A DNA stretch of 64,000 bases, from positions 507,501-571,500 of the forward strand of contig JAKOGI010000447.1 in the NCBI GenBank assembly GCA_029747015.1, given 5' to 3'. Below the pieces are notes generated by a model, which searched no databases, had not been told where the DNA came from, and saw only the letters and a program-made list of their open reading frames with translations. The DNA comes from Carnegiea gigantea (Eukaryota > Streptophyta > Magnoliopsida > Caryophyllales > Cactaceae). The position numbers and the translations under genes were made by a program. Of the stretch, positions 35,290 through 46,257 are shown piece by piece. Positions within the stretch are counted from its first letter, which is position 1, and every line of letters begins with the position of its first letter.

Positions 35290-36240
35290 GAAAATAGAAA
35301 GGCAGTGCTTGCCTAAATCGATTAGATTATGCCGACTAGTCAGGTCCCTTCTTGGTTCACTCTTTCACTCCTCTCTCTCTCTCTCTCTCTCCCCCTCTCT
35401 CTATCTCTGGTAGGCTCCCTGTATTTTTCTAGTAAAAAAACAAAAAAGAAGGCAAAATATATTGGACAGAAGTTAATGATCAAAGCTTACATCATAAATC
35501 CGAGAGCATATGCTACCGAAAGTCACACAAGTAAAATACATCTTAATAGCTACTAATATGATAAATACACTTTAAAAATTATATACAAATATGATAATGA
35601 AAGTAAATACCCCTAAATATATGTAATAATTTGTTATTAAGGATTATGTCAAAGAGGCCCAGACTTAATAATGTAGCTCTACACGCGGCATCGTTATCTG
35701 TACGTGTAACAACAGTGCGGTTGACACTCAAACTGGAGAGAGGAGGAACCAAAAAAAACAGATTACTGCACATGGGTTATTAGCCAAAGCAGCGACCTCA
35801 CCATTGTTTTGGTGCCAAATTTAAAATTAAAAAAAAAAGAGGATCGGTAAACTCTCTATTTTTATATACGGAAGGAAAATAGAGAAACAGTGCTTACTTT
35901 GATTCTAGTACAGTTCACTTATTGTTTCACTCTCTCACTCATCTCTCTCTCTCTCTATCTGCCAGGCTCCCTGTATTTTTCTAGTATAAAAAATGGAAAA
36001 GTAGGTGGAATCGATTGGGCACAAGTAAAGGATCATGTCAAAGAGGCCCACACTTCATGATATAGCTCGACACACGGCACGGTCCTCCACGTGTGTAACA
36101 ACAGTGTTGTTGACACTCAAAATGGAGTGAGGAGGAACCCTCCCCCTCGGCAAAAGGAGGACTGCACATGGTAATCAGTCGAAGCAGCGATCTGACCACA
36201 GCGTCGAAACCAAATCAAAAAAAAATTTTCAATCAATAAA
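35290..36240. repeat. Diverged direct duplication with CT-rich tracts
   Basis: Copy one is about 35290-35865 and copy two about 35866-36240. They share, in order, a CAGTGCTT block, CT microsatellites, GGCTCCCTGTATTTTTCTAGT, ATGTCAAAGAGGCCC, a CACGTGTAACAACAG block, TTGACACTCAAA, GACTGCACATGG and a GAAGCAGCGA block. Copy one has about 150-160 bp extra (about 35478-35640), bounded by TAA on both sides. The CT tract plus ACGTG-containing blocks look like a plant promoter or 5' UTR rather than transposon sequence, but I cannot name the gene. Confidence 0.75.
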
Positions 36241-38280
36241 CTCTACCTTTTTAGATACTAGTATAAATCCGTATTTTGTACAGTATTTGATAAAACATAC
36301 CTTTAGAAGATATTATTTCAAAAAATAAATAAATAAATAACCACTTTATGCATAATTGAGACTAATAATTTAGAAAATCTACGATGATTAGAGATTTGAT
36401 TCAAAAATACTAGACAATAAGTAATTAATTGAAGGACAATCGTATTATGATCATGGAAATTAAATTATAAGTGAATTCATCGTGTAGAACAACTCTCATA
36501 TAGAAGAATTCACTTATAAATCATTAGCATCAAAAAATTCTTTCAATTCGTGTGAATGTTCTTATAGTCTAATGTGTGTAATTCGTCTAAATGTTCTTAC
36601 AATATAATTTGTATAATCTACAATGAAGATGAAATTAAAAAACATTATCAATTATTATCACAATGTGCTTTTCATTGTAATTATTAGAATTATTTTAATT
36701 ACTTTTATATTTCCAAATGTTTTCTTGCTAAAATTATTTATCATGAACTAAAATTATATAAACTTAGTCCAGCTAAATTAAACTTATTTAATCTTATTTG
36801 AATTCGTTGAACTTCCTTTGTTAAATATGGTTGCAAGCTAAGCATGGATCCAAATATAGTCGATTCCTGAAGGAAAGAAACAGTCTTTGCATAAATTAAG
36901 TGCAGTTTAATCATTTTAAAAACTTATCTGTAAATGCAACATGCCTTATCAATGTCAATATTTGAAATACCATGGATACGTGTTCCTAGAATACTGCAAA
37001 ACTATGGCAAAATCAAGTAAAAACACCTACAATACTGCAAACAATTCATTTAGGAAGGAAATCATTGTGACTCAACACAAAGCGAAAATACAGCATTGAC
37101 TCATATATACATTGCATAAAGATTTTGATATATAATAAATTTTCTGTTAATTCTTTACCTATTATTGTATTTCTGGGTTAAAAGAATAAGAAAAGCGCCG
37201 AAAAAAAGTAAGAAAAGTGTATACACAACTATTACACATCACTTGAATGTATCAATAAATGAATGGAACTTCTCTTGACCATAGAATGGAGGGACATTTG
37301 CATAACCATGTTTTCTGAATTAATGGATACATGAGTCATGCATGCTTCCTATAGCAGATACCCAAAGGTAATGTTTGGTTAGATGTAATTAACCTTGCAA
37401 TGTAAACAAGTATGTAATTGTGTTTTTCATTACCTTGTTTGGTTGCATAGGAGTATTGCAATAAAAAAACTGTCTTGTATTTATAATGACCACAAAATAA
37501 GTAATCATAATTACATCGCAAATTGATTACATTACATTACCATTACTCTACATCCAATCAAATATTACAAAAGATGATAAGCCTAAACCAAACGCATGAT
37601 ATCATAAGCTGCGAAACTTACGCCGGAAATGATTAGCATAAATACATTTAAGAAAATTCAGCAATTATTCTTGAGAGTCGACACACAAGCATATAATGTT
37701 GATTAAGAATCTAGCATTATATAAAGGCTCAATGGAATTGGTGTCCGCAATCAAACTTATACTGAGTGTATATCCTTTCAAGGTGCAGCAAATTATACAT
37801 TGAAAATTTACTATGTAGAGGGGGAAAAAACAACTAATATGTCTGAAAAGCACTGCCTCTAGAGGGTCAGTACGAACACTTAAGCACATTAGAAAGATAT
37901 TATTGAACATTAGTTTATCATTACAATCAACAACCCCTTTTTTCATTAACTTATGAATGTTAATAAAAATAGGATCAAAACAATTAATGTATAATTGTTG
38001 AGAATGCATGCATAAGATCAAGACAATTAACGTATAAATGTTATTACAAATATAATTAGAATCAATAACCCCTTTTTTCTTGTACAAAACTTATATAAAT
38101 GTCTAATTGTCACTTTAGATTATCCCGCATATTAGGACTTCACAGATAGAGATTTAAAGTATGCAAAATGATAAGTGTCTTGCAGCAAGACATTTTTTAA
38201 GTATCTTTTTTCGCTTAAAATATATCTTGTCACATATTAAATCGGAAAAAAATGATATAATTGAATAGTAAAAGGTTGTT
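36241..38280. other. AT-rich intergenic DNA with a MITE-like insert
   Basis: No gene is supported. It contains the MITE-like element at 37368-37568 and a local duplication near 37924-38085, where AACCCCTTTTTTC and GATCAARACAATTAAYGTATAA each occur twice. Confidence 0.45.
37368..37568. mobile_element. MITE-like inverted-repeat element, 201 bp
   Basis: The start GTAATGTTTGGTTAGATGTA and the reverse complement of the end, GTAATATTTGATTGGATGTA, agree at 17 of 20 positions. Flanks are CAAAG and AAAAG, a possible but impure target duplication. The interior repeats ATTACCTTGTTTGGTTG. The superfamily is not clear. Confidence 0.6.
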
Positions 38281-38334
38281 AAAACTTATAAATTGTGCCC
38301 ACTTGCATTGATTTTTGCAAGATTCTACCCACTT

Positions 38335-38425
38335 GAATAGCAGTTTTGACGGGCCCGTCAAAATTTCTGCAAGATTCTGCCCACTTGCATTGATTTTGAT
38401 GGGACCCGTCAGAATTGTCCGTTAA
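38335..38425. repeat. TTGACGG motif cluster 1
   Basis: TTTTGACGGGCCCGTCAAAA is a perfect palindrome at about 38343-38362. It is followed by TTCTGCAAGATTCTGCC, GATGGGACCCGTCAGAA and TCCGTTAAAA. TGCAAGATTCTRCCCACTTG is duplicated around it. The cluster resembles subterminal sequence of a DNA transposon; a near copy lies at 40440-40480. Confidence 0.6.
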
Positions 38426-38489
38426 AATTTTCCATAAATTAAACTTCTGCCTTCCCAAAAGATGCCCTGCAAAAGCATGTGATTTCAAA

Positions 38490-38865
38490 TTTCATCCATC
38501 TAATTTAATTCGCGTTCATCAACTTCACCAGTCACAACTCCTTTATTACTTCAACTCCACCAGCCAACCAATTAAAAGGCCCTTCAATTCCAATCTCAGA
38601 TCCACAAAAAAAATCAGTTCAGGGCGAGTAAGGGAGTGGGTTTCAGATTTTTGGATTTTCGGTGAAATAGCGAGTTCAATGGCCTATAGTTTACTGCGAC
38701 GGTGAAAAGTTTGGTATGTGGGTAGGGTTCCCGATGAGGAGTGGTTGGCGGGGCTGCAATTGTAGCGAATGAGACATTTCTCGGTGAGCGGAGGTAATTT
38801 TCGACCATGCCCTCACTCTCTCCTTCCCTAGAAATCAATCAATCAATCTCAACAACAATCAAAAA
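38490..38865 (+). promoter_or_regulatory. Probable captured 5' flank of the PCNA fragment
   Basis: This stretch is less AT-rich than its surroundings and runs straight into the PCNA start codon through a pyrimidine-rich leader (CCCTCACTCTCTCCTTCCC). It contains TTGGCGGGG near 38746, close to the E2F consensus; E2F sites are known in PCNA promoters. Whether it came along with the gene fragment is inference. Confidence 0.4.
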
Positions 38866-39040
38866 ATGTTGGAGCTTCCTTTTGTACAAGGGAACTTTCT
38901 GAAGAAGGTTTTGGAAGCGCTCAAGCATTTGGTGACTGATGCAAACTTCATTGTTCTGCATCTGGATTTTTTGTCTGAGCCATGGATTGAAGCCATGGAT
39001 TGAAGGGTTCGAGCATATCAGTGTAATAGGAACATTTGCA
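38866..39040 (+). pseudogene. PCNA (sliding clamp) gene fragment, first-exon part
   Basis: From the ATG at 38866 the frame reads MLELPFVQGNF, then LKKVLEALKHLVTDANF. This is the N-terminus of plant PCNA with about five substitutions over 28 residues. One base has then been lost: the next frame gives DCSASGFFV-stop-AMD, where plant PCNA has DCSATGFSLQAMD. A 13-15 bp tandem duplication (GCCATGGATTGAA) follows, and about 40 bp of the normal gene are absent. Then GGGTTCGAGCAT..CAGTGTAATAGGAACATTT matches the GFEHYRCDRNI part. Upstream, CT-rich AAATCAATCAATC sequence looks like its 5' UTR. The fragment sits between two TTGACGG clusters, so I infer capture by a transposon. It cannot encode a clamp. 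Confidence 0.88.
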
Positions 39041-39059
39041 ATACTTTAAGTTCTCCTTT

Positions 39060-39370
39060 TTTTGTTTTAATTTCAAGGTTTTGAAATTTCATATCCAATT
39101 TGCATGTTATAGTTCAGATATGAAATTTTCACATCCAAATTCTGCAATTTCTCATGTGAAATTTCAAGGTTCGAAATTTAAAAATATTGAGATGTTAAAT
39201 TTCATTCCAAAAATTTTATAATTTTTGATTTGAAATTTCAAGGTTCAAAATTTGAAAGTTTTGAATCTAAATTTTTCCAATTTCTGATTGGAAAATTTAA
39301 GTTTTGAGACTTTAAAATCTCAGATCTGAAATTTTACAATTTCTCACATGAAATTTTTAGAGGATCTAAG
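39060..39370. repeat. AAATTTCAAGG degenerate repeats
   Basis: GAAATTTCAAGGTT-like words recur about every 50-80 bases directly after the PCNA fragment, with both AAATTTC and GAAATTT phases. A larger array of the same vocabulary is at 44870-45600. Confidence 0.55.
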
Positions 39371-39989
39371 ATTTTATAGATTCGCTTTTAACTTTTGGTT
39401 TTCTATGACTTGAGTTGCATTTCGGGGGGATTTGCAATAATATTAATTTTGGGTTGTCTTCTTCATCTCTTTTGGATTTTAGTTTGAAATAGATTATTTG
39501 AATTTTGGGAGGAATTATAAATGGGTTTTGTTAGCTAGGTAATGTTGCCCATCTTTAGTAAATAACACCTTTTTTCCTTGGTGATGCAGGCATTGTTTTA
39601 AATTTCTTCTGTAATATATGATACGACAGAGAATCTAAAGCAGGAATGAAGACAAGAATAGAGAGGATTAAAGCTAGCACAACATATCAAGGCTCCAGCT
39701 CTTTATTTGTGCATTAATTTGGATCTCCAACTCTTGTAAATTTTGTTGTAATTTTGAGATAAGTTTTTTTAGTTATCTTGGTTTAATTGTTTTTTAGTTT
39801 GGATTTTTGGTAGGGTTTTAACGGGTCAAAACACGCAAAGTTACTTTTGAACTACTCAACTATTTTTAGAACAATGCTACTGCTATTGTATTTTAATGAT
39901 TGATGATATTATTAAATCTTTGATAAAATTGTGTCACTAACTTTATTATATTACTTTGGTTCACTATATTCCACGCTACATAATCTCGG
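39371..39989. other. AT-rich DNA inside the TTGACGG-bounded segment
   Basis: No gene is supported. TTTGGATTTTTGGTAGGGTTTTAA near 39798 recurs at about 40131, and GAAGACAAGAATAGAGAGGA near 39648 recurs at about 40192. These show local duplication within the segment. Confidence 0.45.
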
Positions 39990-40460
39990 TCAAAATTAAA
40001 AATTAAAAATTTTAAGTTTAATTTTTGACGGATTTTTTGATGGACTTTGTCAAAAATTGTGAGGAGAATACTACTGCCGTCACTTTTGGTCTGAAGAGAA
40101 TATTGTTAAAGTTACTTTGACGGACTTCTAGTTTGGATTTTTGGTAGGGTTTAACTATTTTTTGACGGACTTTGTCAAAAATTGTATTTTAATGAAGACA
40201 AGAATAGAGAGGAATTTTGACGGAAATTTTTAACGGACTTTTGGTCTATCAAAATATATGACAGAAATTTTGATGGAAAGAATTTGATTTTGATGGCATT
40301 ACTGTGAACACAGATCTCAAAAAACATTTTGACGGGCTTTATCGAATTTTGACGGGCACTTGGTCAAAAACTAGATTTACTGTGTACTTTTGACCGCATT
40401 CGTTTAAAAGAGATGAAAAATTTTGACTGGGTGAAAGTAGTTTTGACAGGCCCATCAAAA
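39990..40460. repeat. TTGACGG motif cluster 2
   Basis: At least eight copies of TTGACGG, TTGATGG or TTGACAGG and their complements are packed here. A block near 40440-40480 (AGTTTTGACAGGCCCATCAAAATTT split over the palindrome) repeats the cluster 1 palindrome and its TTTCTGCAA flank. ACTAGATTTACTGTG near 40369-40383 reads in reverse as CACAGTAAATCTAG, which resembles a decayed CACTA terminus. Confidence 0.55.
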
Positions 40461-41685
40461 TTTCTGCAAAATTCCACTTTCCTTTGCTCATAGTAAGATG
40501 CTTGTTGAGGAGGCATTGTGGAGGTGTCGATCATCATGATTCGATGCTCCTCCCTCCTCATTTTTGCTTCCCTCACCACTATTTTCTGAGACATCTCTTG
40601 TTTTGCTATGATGAAGAACTCCTTAAACATTTCATTCATATTAATGTTGGCAGTCTTCATGTCCTTCTGTTTAGATGCTACTAGATCAACTACAGTGTTG
40701 TTCGCCTTTTGTTTCATCCTTCTTTTTGTGGCTTTGCGGCCCTCAGGTTTTTCACCCTCGCCGACAGCTTCATCTCTAGCCTCTTCGATGTCGGGTTTGG
40801 ACCTTTTTAACGATCCTGACCCTGACTTAGGTGGGTCACATATCGCCCGCCATTTTGACTAGTCCTTGAGCATCTCATACCAATGCTCCAACTCAAACTT
40901 TTTCGATGTACGCTCAATGTACAATTTGTGGGCCTCTTGTACAATCTTCACATCATTCCACCCACTGTGATTACTACGTTCTACTTCGAGCATAATACTT
41001 ATCCATTTGTTGACTATTGGGGCACACCGAAGCCATCGGCTGTTACATGTCTTTGCAGTTCGTGCTAATGTCCCTTGTGGACGGTACTCATTAAAAGCCG
41101 AGGCCACCCTACTCCAGAAACTAGCTTTCCTTTGGTCAACCCCAACAACAGGATCCGTGCCTATATTTATCCATGCCCGAATAAGTTATTGATCTTCGTC
41201 AATTGTCCACTTCTTCGCACCACCCATCGTACCTCTCATTACTTCCTCCACATCCCTCTCATCAGTACTTGCCTCAATGTTTGTCTCAAACTGCCCCAAC
41301 CCGACTACTGATCCTGTCGGTGTGGATGAAGGGGTGGAGTTGCTCCTCGCAGAAAGGTAATTTGGATAAGGAGGTGGCGGTGGATAGTAAGGAGGGTAGT
41401 ACGAATATTCACTCATGTGCACATTGAAAGGTTCATTATGTGTTGATGTGTGATATGGTGGAGGACATGGTCGAAGATTCTGACTTGAGCCACTCGGATT
41501 CCTCGAGGTAAGGTGGGGTGGGTAATATGGATGATGCGGATGATGTTGGTAGTTTTGTGGCACATACGGGAGTAAGAGACATGACGATTGTGTGCGGGGG
41601 TTGGGGTAGCACTATTACCCCCCACTTGGGGTGAATCGTCACCCTTAAACAAGCTCATAAAGGACGGAAGAGTGGTAGGATCCAT
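40364..41685 (-). pseudogene. Myb/NAM-associated protein of Harbinger-like transposons
   Basis: Read on the minus strand from ATG 41685: MDPTTLPSFMSLFKGDD, a frame change, then a His/Pro/Tyr-rich stretch (41563-41300) and KKWTIDEDQ. A TAA stop follows, then LIRAWINIGTDPVVGVDQRKASFW. Next come RTAKTCNSRWLRCAPIVNKW and ERSNHSGWNDVKIVQEAHKLY, then a TAG stop after EMLKD, SKWRAICDPP, and a basic and coiled C-terminal region. This matches the plant family with a trihelix/Myb-like DNA-binding domain plus NAM-associated C-terminus, often annotated 'glutathione S-transferase T3-like' and used as ORF1 partner in PIF/Harbinger transposons. Only two stops and one frameshift break it. No DDE transposase ORF2 is visible nearby. 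Confidence 0.8.
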
Positions 41686-41819
41686 ATTTTAGATGAACTT
41701 ACCACCTACAAATTTATAATTAATCATATTAATAAGTGCATCAAGTAACATTTTCATTTTAAATGTCATATACATTTAACATGTTCAATTTAATTTGTTA
41801 GTAGCATATACTAAAAAAA

Positions 41820-43260
41820 AAAAAAATTAAACCGTTCACTTAATGAAGTAATATGTTAATTTTAATTATCATATACATTAACATGTTCATATTACTAACA
41901 TATATGATAAAAAAATTAAACCATTCATTTTATCAAGTAACATGTTCATTTTAATTTTCATATACATTAACACGTTCATTTTTAATTTTTAAGAACATAT
42001 AATAAAAAGAAGATAACCATTCACTTCACCAAGTAACATGTTCATTTAAATTTTTGATAACTTGTTCATTTTAATTATCACACATATTACCATCTTCATT
42101 TTAATAACATTTACGAAAAGTAAAGCACACCATGCATTTTATCAAATAAAATGTTAATTGTAGTTATCAAATGTGTTAACATATTCATATCACTTAAATA
42201 TACTAAAAACAAATTAAATCAGTCATTTAATCAAGTGACATCTTCGTTTTAATTTTCATATACATTAACATGTTCATTTTTTATTTTTAATAACATATAA
42301 TAAAAAGAATATAGCCATTTACTTCACCAACTAACATGTTGATTTTAATTTTTAATAACTTCTTCATTTTAATTATCATACACATTACCATATTCATTTT
42401 AATAACATTTATGAAAAATAAAGCACACCATCATTTTATAAAATAAATTGTTAATTTTAGTTATCAAATATATTAACATGTTCATATTACTCACATATAC
42501 GAAAAACAAATTAAACCATTCATTTTATCAAGTAACATGTTCATTTTAATTGTCATGTACATTAACATGTTCATTTTAATTATCATACATATTACCATGT
42601 TAATTTTAATAACTTATATGGAAAATAAAGGAAACCATTGATTTTATCAACTAACTTGTTCATTTTAATTTTCATATACATTAACATGTTCAAATTAATC
42701 TCTCTCCTATATTAACATGTTAATTTTAGTTATCATATATATTAACATGTTTATATTAATAACATAAAGGAAAACCAAATTAAACCAACCATTTTTTCCA
42801 AGTAACATGTTCGTTTTAATTATCATATACATGAACATGTTCATTTTCAATTTTTCATAATCTATAATAAACGAAACATAACCATTCACTTCCTCAAGTA
42901 ACATGTTGATTTTAATTTTTAATTACTTGCTCATTTCAATTATCATACACATTACCATCTTCATTTTAATAACATTTATCAAAAGTAAAGGAGACCATTC
43001 ATTTTGTCAAATAAAATGATAATTTTAGTTATCATATGCATTAACATGTTCATAATATATGTGAAAAACAAGTTAAACCATTCATTTTATCAATTAATAT
43101 GTTCATTATAATTATCATATACATTACCACGTTCATTTCTAATTTTTATTAACTTGTTCATTTTAATTATCATACACATTACCACTGATTTTATCAACTA
43201 ACTTGTTCATTTTAATTATCATATACATTAACATGTTCAAATTAATCTCGCTACTATATT
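41820..43260. repeat. AT-rich tandem array with about 297-bp higher-order period
   Basis: A roughly 100-bp subunit (CCATTCATTTTATCAAGTAACATGTTC-like, broken by TTTTAATTATCATATACATTA) is repeated some 14 times. Three subunit types alternate: TTTTATCAAGTAACATG, CTTCACCAAGTAACATG and TTTTATCAAATAAAATG. The first type recurs at about 41919, 42219, 42515, 42785 and 43075, giving a superunit near 297 bp. It lies upstream of the Harbinger-type pseudogene. Confidence 0.8.
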
Positions 43261-44121
43261 TCCCATTCATTTCTTCTATATTAATAAAATATAATGTTTT
43301 TAACATTTAACATATCAACCACCACATAATATTTTTTTCCCAACACATTAAAAATTAAATACCAACTTACAACTTTTCTTCACTTGTTTCTTGATTGGAA
43401 GAGCAACTCCAACTGCTCTACAAATACAAATAACAACAACATTACAAACTAAAATTACCAATTTCTAAAGTACAAAATAACCAATTTAACACAATTGAAT
43501 TTATAAATTCTTATTAATTTCTTTACTTCGTTGTTGCTAAAATGTCTCACTAGAGAGAACAAAATTACACAAATTTCTTCACTTCATTAACATATTCATT
43601 AACATATAGTTCTTTTAATAACACCAAAGAGGGAATCCCACTTTTATGCCCATAATTCTTTTAATAACATCACTAAAATTATTCTACCAAAACATTTCAA
43701 AAATAAAATCATAGCTACTATGTTAAAAACATATAATCATTATAAAATTTAATATATGAACAAAATATCAATACCAACAAGTTTATCTACAAATACAAAA
43801 ATAACAGCATTAGTCAAATAAATTATCAACTTGAATATACAACATTAAGCATTTAATGAAAGTAAAAATATAAATTCTCACTCTTTCTTGCACTTCTTTC
43901 TTGACATACAAACTGAATACAAATACAAGAAAAAATGGCAAATTTTCTCAAGAGGAGGAGAGGTTGAGTGAATTTGTGAGTGAGAAAACACAAACTAATT
44001 TCACATATTCATACACAATTACACACACAAAATAAAAAAAAAAAATTCCCATGTCAAGGGAGCAACGGCCCCCTGCCAGCGCAACGGTCCAATTGCCAAC
44101 CCTGTTAGTCCAACGGTTCAA
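43261..44121. other. AT-rich DNA; CAACGGTC repeats at the right end
   Basis: No gene is supported. Near 44065-44145 the words GCAACGGTCC, CCAACGGTTC and CCAACGGTC recur with AATTGCCAACCCTGT / AATTGCTAGCCCTAT spacers, a short tandem repeat of about 35 bp. Confidence 0.5.
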
Positions 44122-44850
44122 TTGCTAGCCCTATCAGCCCAACGGTCAACAAAAAAAAAAAGCAAAACGATGTCGTTTTGGGGCGGAATCAACAAAAAAA
44201 AAAAAAAAAAAAGCGCAAGGCGCCTCACATCCAGCGCCGCCTCACTGAGCCAGCGCGCCAAGCCGTCCCCTGCACGCCTCCAAGCCGCCACCTTCCTCGC
44301 GTGTCACTCTCTCTCCTCGGGTGAGGCAGCCGCTGCAGCTGCTCTTAGTTTCCTCTCTCTCTCTCTCTCTACAACCCCTCTCTCACTCTCTCTCTCCCCC
44401 TCAAATAATCCCACCCATGCTGCATTCCCTCCTCACGCCCCAAATTTGCCCCCCAAGTCCCTATTCTCTCTCTCTCTCTCTCTTCTAAATAAGTAATGGA
44501 AAGTATCTCTCTCTCTTGAAATAAGTAATGAAAAATCTCTCCCTCTTCCGAAAATGACCCTTCCCCTCCCCACACCCTCTCTCCTTCAAGATCTGCATTC
44601 CATCCTACTACTCTATCTCTCCTAATATTTCATCTTCATCTTCCCCATCACATGAAAAAGACATTCCCTCCTCTCCCTTCTCTTCCTCCTCGCTGGACCA
44701 TCGTTTTTCCAGTGCCCTCCGACGAGATCCGTGCTCCTCTGCCTCCATTGGCTCCAGATCAGGTGATGGAACATCTTTTGTTGAATTTTGTTGAACTTCT
44801 TTTGATGTGGGTGTTTAATTTTTCTGCAATTTTCTTTACGATTCTAAATT
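44122..44850 (+). other. CT-rich leader-like sequence with a possible exon
   Basis: CT microsatellites at about 44352-44398 and 44466-44484 precede an open stretch from ATG 44652: MKKTFPPLPSLPPRWTIVF, then PVPSDEIRAPLPPLAPDQ, ending at CAG|GTGATG, a plausible splice donor. Its base content resembles a host gene's 5' UTR and first exon, like the PCNA-bearing segment. I do not recognise the protein. The longer open frame from 44122 is low complexity and not supported. Confidence 0.35.
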
Positions 44851-44869
44851 AACAACTTGAGATTTGGAA

Positions 44870-45600
44870 AAAAATTTTTACTTAAAATTCCAAGATTTAA
44901 AATTTTGGAATTTTGGAATTTAAAAATTCATATAAATTTATTTCGTGTTTTCGATCCCAAATTTTGAAATTTTAAATTCCAAGATCTGACATTTGAAATC
45001 TTTAGATCAGAAATTCGTATAAATTTTTTTATATTTTGGATCCCAAAATTTCAAATTTTAAATTCCACGATTTAAAATTTGGATTTTTTGGATCTAAAAA
45101 TTTGTACAATTTGTTTTTTCATATTTTTGATCCAAAATTTTCAAATTCTAATTTTTGAATTTTTGGATCTAAAAATTGTATAAATTTCTTTTCGTATTTT
45201 TGATCCGCAAATTTCAAAATTTCGATTTGGAATTTTCGAATCTAAAAATTTGTATAATTGTTTTTTCATTTTTCAATCCGAAAAATTCAAAATTTAAAAT
45301 TTAAATTTCGGATCTAAAAGTATGTACAATTTTTTTTTCATATTTTCAATCTAAAAATTTCAAATTTTAAATTTGAAAATTTTTTGATCTAAAAATTCAT
45401 TAATTTTTTTTTATATTTTCAAACTGAAAATTTCAAATTTGAAATTTCAAAATTTGAAATTTGGAACTTTTGGATTTGAAAATTCAAATTAAATGATTTC
45501 ATATTTTCCATGCCAAAATTTCATATCTTAAATTCCAAGATTTCAATTTTTCGAATCTAAAAATTCATATAAATTATTTCAAATAATTTTGGTCTCAAAA
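44870..45600. repeat. AAATTT-rich tandem array, 72-88 bp units
   Basis: Nine diverged units follow the plan TATAAATTTTTTTCATATTTT, GATCCAAAATTTC, AAATTTTAAATTCCAAGATT, TTTTGGATCTAAAAATTC. Units start near 44932, 45016, 45104, 45178, 45252, 45324, 45398, 45486 and 45568. It follows the possible exon at 44652 just as the smaller array at 39060 follows the PCNA fragment. Confidence 0.75.
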
Positions 45601-45654
45601 TTTATTTATTTATTTGTTGTTCTTATTCGAATCCAAAATTTTGATCCTTTTCAT

Positions 45655-45696
45655 TTATTATTATTATTATTGTTGTTGTTGTTGTTGTTGTTGTTT
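45655..45696 (+). repeat. (TTA)n(TTG)n microsatellite
   Basis: A run of TTA/ATT units passes directly into about nine TTG units. Confidence 0.85.
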
Positions 45697-46257
45697 GGAT
45701 TCTCCAACTAATTTGTTTTTCTAATTCATTTTTTGATGTGTATATTTATAGGTTCCAACTATAATTTATTTGGGTTCTCCAGCTGAATGTTCAATGATGA
45801 TTTAATGAAGATGACAATGAACAGTGATGATTTGATGAAGATGACAATGAAGGTGAAGAAGAGAGTTTAAATAGGAATAAATCTAAAATATCTTCTGACT
45901 TTGTTAAGTTGTAAAGCTTAAAATGTTAATTTTGTCATTCTAATTTAGAGTTTTTAATTGAATTTGTGAGATCTCAACAAAAGGGATTATCCTTCCCTAC
46001 TAAGTAATATTGTTTTTTAATTTTTGGTTTGTTGCAGTTTTGTCAATAAAGGGGAATCCAACATCTGCTTGTGGTGTCTTTTAGTCTATCAAAGTAAAAG
46101 GAAAAAAAATAAACATACTTGGGAGGAGGGGAGGAAGCAGAAGCAAGTAGGAGGGAAAAACAAGGAAAACCTAAGAATTTGTGAATCTAAAATATGGAAA
46201 TTTCAAATTTAAAATTTCAACATTTTAGATTTTTTAAAACTTTTCAAAATTCCATTA
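45697..46257. other. AT-rich DNA with a small duplication
   Basis: No gene is supported. GATGATTTRATGAAGATGACAATGAA occurs twice at about 45794-45860. Confidence 0.45.

Noticed and set aside
41820..43260. Regular repeats considered as a CRISPR array
   Set aside because: There are no unique spacers, the repeats diverge and the DNA is a plant nuclear type.
44122..44496. 124-codon open frame rich in Ser, Leu and Lys
   Set aside because: It is made from poly-A and CT microsatellites; low complexity, not a credible protein.
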